64,000 bases of DNA. Origin: Alphaproteobacteria bacterium. GTDB taxonomy: Bacteria; Pseudomonadota; Alphaproteobacteria; Micropepsales; Micropepsaceae. Location: contig JAEUML010000226.1 in assembly GCA_016792785.1 (NCBI GenBank), forward strand, positions 1 to 64,000, in the 5' to 3' direction. Of this stretch, positions 8,341-15,606 are shown piece by piece. Made by a program: the position numbers and the translations under genes. The notes below the pieces were generated by a model. That model worked only from the letters and a program-made list of their open reading frames with translations. It ran no database searches and was not told the origin of the DNA. Positions within the stretch are counted from its first letter, which is position 1. Each line of letters begins with the position of its first letter.

Positions 8341-9050
8341 GCGTCGCCCCTTCCCGGTGCACCTTCGATCGTGAGGAAGCGCGGACCTTCATCTTCGCCG
8401 AGCGCGACGGCGGTCAAGCGGCCGTGAAACGTTGCACCAGTGTCGACGTTGATGCGGTTGCGCTTCAGTTCCGGTTGTTCGCGCGGCGTATGGCCGTGCA
8501 CGACGATGAAGCCATGATCTGCCTCGCTGTCGAGGAAGGCGCGTCGAATCCAGAGCATGTCCTTCGCCTGCTGCTGCGCCAGCGGGCGGCCTGGGACCAT
8601 TCCCGCGTGGACGAAGAGGTAGGGATCGGCGCGGTGGTAGAGCCTCAGCTTGTCGAGCCATGCCAGACGTTCAGGGCCCAACGCTTTGGCAAGCGCGAGC
8701 GGATCGTAGTCGTTGTAACGGAACCGGAGGCCGAATGATTCCAGCGTCTCGCGACCGCCGTTCGTCACCCACACGCTCCACGTCTCGCGGTCGTCGGTTT
8801 GCATGCAATCGAGCATCAGCTCTTCGTGGTTGCCCTTGAGGTACACAGTGTCAAAGCCTGGCAGACCCTGCATCACGCGGTCGATTACGCGCAGACTGTT
8901 CGCGCCGCGGTCGATGTAATCGCCGAGATATACAAGCGTCGCGCGGGCGCCGGAATGGCGATATGCGCGGTCGGCCACGATGCGCTCGTGCAGCGCCTCG
9001 AGCAGGTCATCGCGACCATGAACATCGCCTATGGCGTAGTGCAGCTCCAT
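8337..9050 (-). CDS. Metallophosphatase (serine/threonine protein phosphatase-like)
   Basis: A 237-residue protein with the calcineurin-like phosphoesterase motifs in order: GDVHGRDD near residue 8, GDYIDRGA near 47, GNHEEL near 75, and later HAGMVPG and HGHTPREQP. These supply the two-metal site. The length and the GDVHG opening fit the PrpA/ApaH-like group, which dephosphorylates proteins or dinucleoside polyphosphates. The substrate cannot be told from sequence. It heads a two-gene unit with the small membrane protein that follows. Confidence 0.88.
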   Translation of the reverse strand: MELHYAIGDVHGRDDLLEALHERIVADRAYRHSGARATLVYLGDYIDRGANSLRVIDRVMQGLPGFDTVYLKGNHEELMLDCMQTDDRETWSVWVTNGGRETLESFGLRFRYNDYDPLALAKALGPERLAWLDKLRLYHRADPYLFVHAGMVPGRPLAQQQAKDMLWIRRAFLDSEADHGFIVVHGHTPREQPELKRNRINVDTGATFHGRLTAVALGEDEGPRFLTIEGAPGRGDA

Positions 9051-9069
9051 CCGAACCTGTTCACGCGAA

Positions 9070-9086
9070 TGTGCACCGGTTGCACA
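9070..9086. promoter_or_regulatory. Inverted repeat TGTGCA-N5-TGCACA
   Basis: A 6-bp perfect inverted repeat around CCGGT, lying between the divergent phosphatase and DUF2785 genes. The position suits an operator, but no regulator gene is adjacent. Low confidence in function. Confidence 0.3.
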
Positions 9087-9141
9087 CTCGATTTCACGGC
9101 GACAATGCGGTCATTCTGACTGTCGCTTCAAGGGGGTGTGC

Positions 9142-10032
9142 ATGGTTCGGGTCGTGTGGGTGTTCGCTAGTATCTTGTTGGCAGCGCAGGCGGCCTCAGC
9201 AAATTGTCCGCCGGCCGGGTGGAGCAAGGACAAGCTTCTGGCGCTCAAAGCGGCAACGTTCCAGATAGCCGATGTGCCAACGCGCGAACGGTTTGCGGAG
9301 GCGGTCGTCGCTTGCCTCGCATCGCCCGATCCCGAACTGCGCGACGGCATCGCGTTCGAGGCATTGTCGCACATGCTGCGGCAGGAGCAACTTGGGACCG
9401 AGGTTCGTTTGCGCATTGCGCGCGACTTGTTGCGGCGTCTTCAGGGCGCGGATGGCGCGGGGTTCGAGCGCCCATTCGCGGCGCTTGTGCTTGCCGAAAT
9501 CGTGCGCGCCGACCGCATCAAAGCGTATCTGCCGGGCGCGATGCGTGAAGCGATCGCGGCGGATGCGCTTTCCTATGTGCGCGGCGTCAAAGACTATCGC
9601 GGGTTCGACGAGCGCGAAGGATGGCGCCACGGCGTTGCGCACGGGGCCGATTTGCTGATGCAGATGGCACGCAATCCAAACTTCGCGGCGCCCGATCTCG
9701 CGGCAAAGATTCGCGATGCGGCCGGCGCGCAGGTCGCGCCGCCAGGCCACTTTTACATCTACGGCGAGCCCGACCGTCTGATGCAGCCGATCGTCGTGCT
9801 GGCGCAGCGAAAGGCGTTTGATGCGGCGGCGTGGTCAGCGTGGTTTGCAGACCTTGCGAAACCCGCGCCGCTCGCCACTTGGGGCGAAGCCTACCGTTCG
9901 CAGGCGGGGCTCGCGCGACTTCACAATCTGCGCGCGTTCCTGACGTCGGTGCTGGTCACCGCGCGCCTCAGCGAGAACACCGACGACGACGTGTTGCTCG
10001 CGGGCGCGGAGGCGGCGTTGCGAGAACTCTGA
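9142..10032 (+). CDS. DUF2785-family secreted protein
   Basis: A 296-residue protein with an N-terminal signal peptide (MVRVVWVFASILLAAQAASA). The body matches DUF2785: SPDPELRDGIAFEALSHML, then ERPFAALVLAEIVRAD, DYRGFDEREGWRHGVAHGAD, and a late GEPDRLMQP. DUF2785 proteins are all-helical and of unknown function; a catalytic role is not established. A GTG at 9136 could also start it, but ATG 9142 gives the more usual signal peptide. A second secreted protein gene follows 16 nt later, probably in the same operon. Confidence 0.75.
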   Translation: MVRVVWVFASILLAAQAASANCPPAGWSKDKLLALKAATFQIADVPTRERFAEAVVACLASPDPELRDGIAFEALSHMLRQEQLGTEVRLRIARDLLRRLQGADGAGFERPFAALVLAEIVRADRIKAYLPGAMREAIAADALSYVRGVKDYRGFDEREGWRHGVAHGADLLMQMARNPNFAAPDLAAKIRDAAGAQVAPPGHFYIYGEPDRLMQPIVVLAQRKAFDAAAWSAWFADLAKPAPLATWGEAYRSQAGLARLHNLRAFLTSVLVTARLSENTDDDVLLAGAEAALREL

Positions 10033-10048
10033 AGCTTGGAGGCTAGAG

Positions 10049-10522
10049 ATGAGAGCGTTCTTTCTTTCTGCTTTGGCGGCTTTGTCCGCGACATACGCGG
10101 TTGCGATCGCAGCGCCCGCGCGCGATCACGACGAGGCGCGGCTGCGTCACATCAAACTGGAAGCCTGGCCCGCGTTCTATCGGACGCAAGATGCGAAGGG
10201 GCTCGCCGGCTTCCTGGATTCCGTGTTCGTCAATGTCGGACCCGACGGGTCGCTCACCACACGCGCGGAGGAACTCGACGCCGTGCGCGCGCAACCGTGG
10301 AACCCGAAGAACTTCCGCTATACGATTCAGCACTTCGTTTGGATGAACGACGATCTCGTCCTTGTCGTCGGACGCGGCGAGAGCGAGCGGACCGGCGAGG
10401 ACGGCAAGCCTTGCCGGCACGGCTATGCGTCGTCGAATTTGCTCAAGCGCGCGGCCGACACGCCGCTCGGCTGGCGGGCGCTCATGAGCCACGTGTCGGG
10501 CGTGGCTTGTACGCCTATGTGA
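10049..10522 (+). CDS. Secreted NTF2/SnoaL-like protein
   Basis: A 157-residue protein: a signal peptide (cleavage near AIAAPA) and then an alpha+beta unit (RHIKLEAWPAFYRTQDAKGL, LDSVFVNVGPDG, FRYTIQHFVWMNDDLVLVVGR) resembling DUF4440/SnoaL-like NTF2 folds. These bind small molecules or act as isomerases or hydrolases; no catalytic residues can be named here. The start at ATG 10049 is preceded by TTGGAGG. It converges on a proline-rich periplasmic protein gene. Confidence 0.6.
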   Translation: MRAFFLSALAALSATYAVAIAAPARDHDEARLRHIKLEAWPAFYRTQDAKGLAGFLDSVFVNVGPDGSLTTRAEELDAVRAQPWNPKNFRYTIQHFVWMNDDLVLVVGRGESERTGEDGKPCRHGYASSNLLKRAADTPLGWRALMSHVSGVACTPM

Positions 10523-10529
10523 GGGGGCT

Positions 10530-11246
10530 TCAGTTCTGAATGTCGATCAGGCGGCGGCAATTCGCGCGGTCGCAGTTCGACGGGTTGAGGTCGCTGCCCG
10601 GCGCAAACGTGATCGTCGCGGGTTTGCCGCTTTGCATGGCGGCCAGGCCCTTTTCCAGTACGCTGGCGGCCACGGGTTGTCCGGTGTCGACGGCGAAGAA
10701 GTTCAGCTTGCCCCGCGCCTTGTTGTAACAGCGGATATGCGTTCGGTCGTAGAAGGCCATCACGTCGCGCACGAAACACCGGAACACAGGCGCCTTTCCG
10801 GGTGCTGCGACATAGGCCTTGCCGCCCGGAATGTCGTCGACCGGCTGCATCACGCCGCGGGGCGGCGGGTTCCTTTCAGCGGTGGATTTGGGCAGCGGCG
10901 GCTTTGGCTGCGGTAGGCGCGCGGCTGCTGCGGGTTTTTCTTTTGCTGGTGCGAGTGCGGGCGGCAGCGGAAGCGCCGACTCGTCGAATTCGATGGCCGG
11001 CGGCCCGAGCGGTTCAGCGGTGAACTCCGGCGGCGGGACCGTGACGATCGCCTGCGGCGAGAGCGGCGTCGCAGTCGTGGCGGCGGTCTTGTCCGCTGCG
11101 GGCTTCGGCGCCGGTGCAGGCGGCTTCTCGCTCTTCTCCTTCGCCGTTTGGTTCAGCGGCAGCGTGACGACGGACTCGGCGCGCGCGGGCACTGCGGCGC
11201 AGCACGCACCAAAAGCGACGACCGCCAGCATGTACCGGCGCTTCAT
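10530..11246 (-). CDS. Proline-rich periplasmic protein of unknown function
   Basis: A 238-residue protein with a signal peptide (MKRRYMLAVVAFGACCAAVPARA). The central 100 or so residues are low-complexity Pro/Ala/Lys (APAPKPAADK, PPALAPAKEKPAAAA). A compact C-terminal domain of about 80 residues contains cysteines (FRCFVRDVMAFYDRTHIRCYN, NPSNCDRANCRRLIDIQN). The tail may form disulphides in the periplasm, with the Pro-rich part as a spacer. I start at ATG 11246 rather than at the upstream 11288 because the signal peptide begins there and GGGGAAA lies upstream. No family recognised. Confidence 0.65.
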   Translation of the reverse strand: MKRRYMLAVVAFGACCAAVPARAESVVTLPLNQTAKEKSEKPPAPAPKPAADKTAATTATPLSPQAIVTVPPPEFTAEPLGPPAIEFDESALPLPPALAPAKEKPAAAARLPQPKPPLPKSTAERNPPPRGVMQPVDDIPGGKAYVAAPGKAPVFRCFVRDVMAFYDRTHIRCYNKARGKLNFFAVDTGQPVAASVLEKGLAAMQSGKPATITFAPGSDLNPSNCDRANCRRLIDIQN

Positions 11247-11406
11247 GACGATTTCCCCACCCACGGCCCGCGTGCCCCAGAACCCCACGCACGCGGCGGA
11301 TGTATTAGACGCCCATCCGCTCGCCTGCTCAAGAGGGAATGTTTGGGCGGCGTATGGCTAACCCGCTCAGGGTGCGCCCCGCACCGTTGCCGGCGCGAGG
11401 TGCCAC

Positions 11407-13341
11407 TTAGAACCTGAACGTCGAGCGCAGCGTTCCGAAGAAGATGTCCTGTTGTTCAAACTCGATCTGCGTGGCGTCGCCGGTTTGTCCTGAGCGGTGG
11501 GCGACGGGATGCGTGTCGCTCTCACCGTATTCAACGCCCAGCGACAGATCGAGCCCCTTCGTTCCCGGTGGCGCGTAGGCGATTGCGGCGCCGATCTTGT
11601 AGCCGAACGTCGTGTCGTCCTTGCCGACGCGAACGGCCTGGGCGTCGCTGACGAAACCGGTGAGATCCAGGCGATCGTGACCTTCGGCATCCAGGAAGTT
11701 CACGCCGACCTCGACGTTGCTTCGAATGCGGATGCCGGAAAATTCGCCGGCGTATCTGACGGCGCTGTTCCACAGACGATCGACGGGAACTTCGACGGCG
11801 CCCTTGACGAACAGCCCAACCTTGCGTGTGTCGACGTCGGTTGAGTACCGAAAATCGGTTAGGAAGCCGGGAATGCTTCCGGTCAGAACGTCCGTGGTGT
11901 CGAGGTCCGCGAACGACAACCCCGCCCCCAACGTCACGGCGCCGCAATCGTATTCGGATCTCTGATCGATGCCCAACCGAACGCCCTGCCACTCGCCGTG
12001 ATGACGGTAGTCGATACCTTCAACATCGTTGAACGCCGGGTTCGCGAAGAACACGCCCGCGGGAAACATGGAGGTCAGGTCGCCGGTGCCCGGAATGCCG
12101 ACGCCTTCGGTCGTGGTGACGATATCCGGCGCATCCGCACGGATGCCGTATCTCAGGGTACCGAGTTCGGCGGAGACGAGCCACCGTTGGCGCGTCGGAT
12201 TGCCGATCTTTGGACCCGAACTACCGAAAGCGTAGGCTCCGTTTAATCCCACAGATGCGATCGTGTCTGTGCGATCCAAGGCGACGACGCCAAGTCTGAG
12301 GTTGCCGCCGACTTCGGTCGAGAGATACGGCTTGTCCGGGATTGTCAGTTCGCCGATGGCGACTTCGGTGCCGAGCGTCCAGCCGCCCGGAATCCAGCCG
12401 ACTTCTTTGCCTTCGTTCGAGCAGTCGACGATGGGCGTGCTCTGGATGAGCCTGCGCGTCGTCTCGATCACTTCGATCGTCCTTTGGCGATCGGCGATCA
12501 GGATTTCGGTCTGGTGAATCTCGTAGTCCATCGAGGTCAACCAGTGGCTTTCGACTTTTCGCTGCTCAAGCTCTGCGCGCCGGGTCCGCAGTTGGGCGAT
12601 GTAGGCCTCGTTGGCCTCGATTTCCGTTTTGGCTTTGGCGATTTCGGGCGGGATTAGGGCAAGTACCGCGTTCATTTCCTGTTGCGAGCAATAGTGCTTG
12701 GAGAGCGGCGGGATGTTGATGGCCTTGAACGGCGGGCGGGTCAGCCCCTTCAGCGGATCGACCGGTGGTGGCGGCGGCGGCGGTGGCGGCGGCTGAACAG
12801 GTGGCTGATTGCCGCCGATAACTTCGATCTCAGTCTTCGTCGGCGCGGCCGGCGCACAATTGCGCTCCGGCTTGGCTTTGAGCTCCGCGTCTCTTTGGTT
12901 GAATTTCTTCTGCAGGCGTTCGGCTTCGAGTTGGTACTTGTTGTCCCGCCAGTAGTTTCGTTCGCGAGGGCTCACGCCGTTGAGCATGAGCTCTTTCTCA
13001 AGCTCGTGATTGCCGGCGAGAAAGTCCTGCAGGCTTTGCTTGTTCGCGCGAAAGCGCGCCATCAGCGCTTGCGTTCGCGCGCCGAACATCTGCATCACGG
13101 AATTGTGCGGGATTTTCATCGGCTCAAGCGGCGGCCGGCAGTATTTCGGCAAGGGTTTGAAATTGTGCATTTCCAGCCAGAGATCCTTCATCTCTTGCCT
13201 GATGCTCTGGAACTCGGCGTCAAACGTGGCCGCGCTGGGCTTGGCCATAGCTGGCGATCCGACGGGCACGATCGCCGTCGCTGAAGCCAGGGCCGTGAAA
13301 AACGTCGCCAAAACGAGAATACGTGGCGGATGGTTCCGCAT
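11407..13341 (-). CDS. Large surface protein: coiled coil, polyproline linker and C-terminal beta-barrel
   Basis: A 644-residue protein. It has a signal peptide (cleavage near AMA). Residues 38-165 are charged and coiled-coil-like (QSIRQEMKDLWLEMHNF, LQKKFNQRDAELKAK). A run of about ten prolines follows near residue 190. A second helical stretch spans about 215-300 (AKTEIEANEAYIAQLRTRRAELEQ). The last 300 residues alternate hydrophobic and polar residues with many aromatics and end in STFRF, the C-terminal Phe signature of outer-membrane barrels. It resembles an autotransporter-like or porin-like protein with a periplasmic stalk. No named family. Function unknown. Confidence 0.6.
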   Translation of the reverse strand: MRNHPPRILVLATFFTALASATAIVPVGSPAMAKPSAATFDAEFQSIRQEMKDLWLEMHNFKPLPKYCRPPLEPMKIPHNSVMQMFGARTQALMARFRANKQSLQDFLAGNHELEKELMLNGVSPRERNYWRDNKYQLEAERLQKKFNQRDAELKAKPERNCAPAAPTKTEIEVIGGNQPPVQPPPPPPPPPPVDPLKGLTRPPFKAINIPPLSKHYCSQQEMNAVLALIPPEIAKAKTEIEANEAYIAQLRTRRAELEQRKVESHWLTSMDYEIHQTEILIADRQRTIEVIETTRRLIQSTPIVDCSNEGKEVGWIPGGWTLGTEVAIGELTIPDKPYLSTEVGGNLRLGVVALDRTDTIASVGLNGAYAFGSSGPKIGNPTRQRWLVSAELGTLRYGIRADAPDIVTTTEGVGIPGTGDLTSMFPAGVFFANPAFNDVEGIDYRHHGEWQGVRLGIDQRSEYDCGAVTLGAGLSFADLDTTDVLTGSIPGFLTDFRYSTDVDTRKVGLFVKGAVEVPVDRLWNSAVRYAGEFSGIRIRSNVEVGVNFLDAEGHDRLDLTGFVSDAQAVRVGKDDTTFGYKIGAAIAYAPPGTKGLDLSLGVEYGESDTHPVAHRSGQTGDATQIEFEQQDIFFGTLRSTFRF

Positions 13342-13363
13342 GGCAATGCCCCCTCAAGAACGC

Positions 13364-13413
13364 GAAGCGATTCGCTTCACCACCCAAGGGTGGGTGCACG
13401 CGCGATTACGCGC
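13364..13413. repeat. Three consecutive short perfect hairpins
   Basis: The gap between the LuxR-type gene and the surface-protein gene holds three inverted repeats: GAAGCG/CGCTTC (13364-13378), CCACCC/GGGTGG (13380-13393) and GCGCG/CGCGC (13400-13413). They could end the upstream transcript or fold the 5' leader of the surface-protein mRNA. No T-run follows. Confidence 0.4.
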
Positions 13414-13444
13414 ATGATGCAAACGCACTAAGCGGTGCGTGCAT

Positions 13445-13840
13445 TCACGCCTTGAGCAGCAGGGAAACGAGTTCTGCCTGGCGATGTGTGCCCGTTTTGC
13501 AATAGGCGGCTTGCAGCTGGTTACGCGCGGTGTTGCGGCTGATGCCCTGCGCCTTTGCGTAGCTCGCGATTGTACCGCCGTTGACCAGATGCGCCGTCAA
13601 GCGCATTTCGGCCGGGGTCAGCGCGTATTTGTGCGCCCACGCATTCTCGATCTCCGCGACGCGCGCGTCCATCCGTTCGATCATGAACGCGAAGCCCGCG
13701 CTGCGGAGGTTTTGGTCGAGCCAATCCACGATGCCGCGAAAGCGATCGGGCATCGACGGATAGGTCCTTGCGTAGTCGGCCATCGGGATCGTGTCGATCT
13801 GGCCTTCCACAGCGTCGGCCAGCTTGATGTTGCGGGACAT
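13445..13840 (-). CDS. LuxR-type helix-turn-helix protein
   Basis: A 131-residue protein. The C-terminal 60 residues form a LuxR/GerE-type DNA-binding domain (LTPAEMRLTAHLVNGGTIAS, GISRNTARNQLQAAYCKTG). The N-terminal 70 residues contain no receiver signature and are too short for a typical autoinducer domain. It may be a small orphan regulator. It lies 103 nt upstream of the surface-protein gene on the same strand and 75 nt from the divergent alpha/beta hydrolase gene, so either could be a target. Confidence 0.75.
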   Translation of the reverse strand: MSRNIKLADAVEGQIDTIPMADYARTYPSMPDRFRGIVDWLDQNLRSAGFAFMIERMDARVAEIENAWAHKYALTPAEMRLTAHLVNGGTIASYAKAQGISRNTARNQLQAAYCKTGTHRQAELVSLLLKA

Positions 13841-13915
13841 GAGCGCACCGTCTGTCGCGAATCAGCGTAAGATTCAGAATAACACCGCGCCGCGGAAACG
13901 AAGGACGATGCCGCC

Positions 13916-14950
13916 ATGACCGCCGCACATACATCAACTGCTCTGCGCATCGAGCGCGTCGCGCCGGCGCCCTCGCGTGTTCCGTTCGCGGCTGTCGCGA
14001 ACCGGCTTGCGACGGCGCTTCAGCGCACGATCGAGCGGGCGACGGTTGCGGGTGCCGTTCGGGCGCTCGAGTCGGGCGACGGCGAGCAGCTTGCGCGCTA
14101 TCTCGCGCGAGGGCGCGCGATGCATGAACGCTTCAGCATGCCCACCGCTTCGCAGATGTCGGCCGCGATGGAGGGGCTCAGCATCCGACCTTCGGTGCGC
14201 CCAGGCGCGAGTTGGCTCTCGCACGACGACTTCGACGACGACGCGATCTTGGTCTATGTGCACGGCGGGTCTTTCATCGCCGACCGCAGCCCGCGCCTGA
14301 CGGCGATGATCGCGCGTGTGGCGAAGGCCGCGCGGCTGAAGACCTTGATGGTCGACTATCGCTTGGCGCCAGAGCACCCCTGCCCTGCCGCGGTCGACGA
14401 TGTATGCGCGGCACTGAACGACGTCATTGCGAAGGGCCGGCCCGGCCATCGCATCGGCATCGTTGCCGAGTCGGCCGGGGCGGCAATCGCACTCGCCGCG
14501 TGCGCGCGCATGCGCGATGCCGGCGTGACGCTGGGCGCGCTCTGCCTGTTATCGCCGTGGACGGACCTTGCGCTGACCGGCCGCTCCGCCGCGGCGCGGA
14601 GCGTCACGGGCGACAGCCCCATCTCCATGGAGTCGATGGCGATTTGCGCGCATTTCTATTTGCAGGGGATGAGCCCGCTCGATCCGGTCGCGTCACCGGT
14701 CTACGGCGATCTGCGCGCGTTGCCAGCCATGCTGATCCATACCAGCCGCACCGATGCGTTGCACGACGATGCGCGCCTGTTGGCGGAGCGGGTGCACGAC
14801 GCAGGCAGCGACGTCATATTGCGCCTGTGGTCGCGCGGCAGCCACGTGTTTGAGCGGATGTTCGACACGCAGAGCGAGCGGGCAATCGCGGACGCGGGCG
14901 ACTTTCTGCGCCGTCGCTTGAACGGAGCGCGGGGCTTGCGCGCGGACTAG
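13916..14950 (+). CDS. Alpha/beta hydrolase (HSL/bacterial esterase IV-like)
   Basis: A 344-residue protein. The oxyanion-hole motif is HGGS at residue 116 (the family norm is HGGG), and the nucleophile elbow is AESAG with Ser186, where most relatives have DSAG. DYRLAPEHPCPAAVDD follows the family closely. Candidate triad acid and base lie in HTSRTDALHDD and SHVFE. Substrates are probably short-chain esters or lactones. The ATG at 13916 has AAGGA upstream. The last 4 nt overlap the end of the convergent thioesterase gene. Confidence 0.85.
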   Translation: MTAAHTSTALRIERVAPAPSRVPFAAVANRLATALQRTIERATVAGAVRALESGDGEQLARYLARGRAMHERFSMPTASQMSAAMEGLSIRPSVRPGASWLSHDDFDDDAILVYVHGGSFIADRSPRLTAMIARVAKAARLKTLMVDYRLAPEHPCPAAVDDVCAALNDVIAKGRPGHRIGIVAESAGAAIALAACARMRDAGVTLGALCLLSPWTDLALTGRSAAARSVTGDSPISMESMAICAHFYLQGMSPLDPVASPVYGDLRALPAMLIHTSRTDALHDDARLLAERVHDAGSDVILRLWSRGSHVFERMFDTQSERAIADAGDFLRRRLNGARGLRAD

Positions 14951-15441
14951 GCCGACGGCGGGCGCAGGATCATCAGCGTCGAGGTCGCGTTTGCGAACAG
15001 GCGGTCGTTCTTGTCGATTAAGTTCGCCTCCGCGGTGACGATGTCGCGGCCGCGTGTGATGACTTTCGCCGTTGCGGTCAGGCGGCCGGACTTTACGGTG
15101 ACCGCGCGGTGGTATTTGAGTTCGAGCGTCAGCGTCGTGAAGCCCTGCCCCGCCTTCAGCGTCGAGTGCACGGCCGAGCCCATGACGATGTCGATGACGG
15201 TCGCTATGACACCGCCGTGCACAGTGCCGAGCGCGTTGTAGTGGAACTCCGCCGGCTCGAAGCCGACGGAGACCTTGCCCTTCTCGGCCACGAAGTCCCC
15301 GACGCCGATGAGGCTGCCCACGGGCGGCGGGGGCACACGGCCCTCTGCCATCGCGCGCAGGAGGTCGAGGCCGGCGAGGCCCTCCGCCGCCTTTGCGATG
15401 TCGGCGGGGTCCGCCCAGCGGTATGTCCGTTCGTTGCGCAT
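14947..15441 (-). CDS. PaaI-type hotdog thioesterase
   Basis: A 164-residue protein. The hotdog signature is NALGTVHGGVIATVIDIVMG, followed by TLELKYHRAV. These enzymes hydrolyse acyl-CoA thioesters, often aromatic or medium-chain, in the cytoplasm. I start at ATG 15441 (MRNERTYRW), since the much longer frame back to 16077 covers the penicillin-acylase gene on the other strand and has no family character. It converges on the esterase gene with a 4-nt overlap. Confidence 0.82.
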   Translation of the reverse strand: MRNERTYRWADPADIAKAAEGLAGLDLLRAMAEGRVPPPPVGSLIGVGDFVAEKGKVSVGFEPAEFHYNALGTVHGGVIATVIDIVMGSAVHSTLKAGQGFTTLTLELKYHRAVTVKSGRLTATAKVITRGRDIVTAEANLIDKNDRLFANATSTLMILRPPSA

Positions 15442-15606
15442 GTGCCCTCGGTCAGGATTGAAGCCGGTTGACCATGCGGGGCGCGCACTTCCCGCGGCAA
15501 GAGGGCTGACATTCCTGCTTCTCCGCCTATCTGCCCTACTCTCTTGCATCCACGCGAGGGACGGCGGCGTATAGGACCGTCGGCATTTTTCGGGGTTCGG
15601 GTCCAT

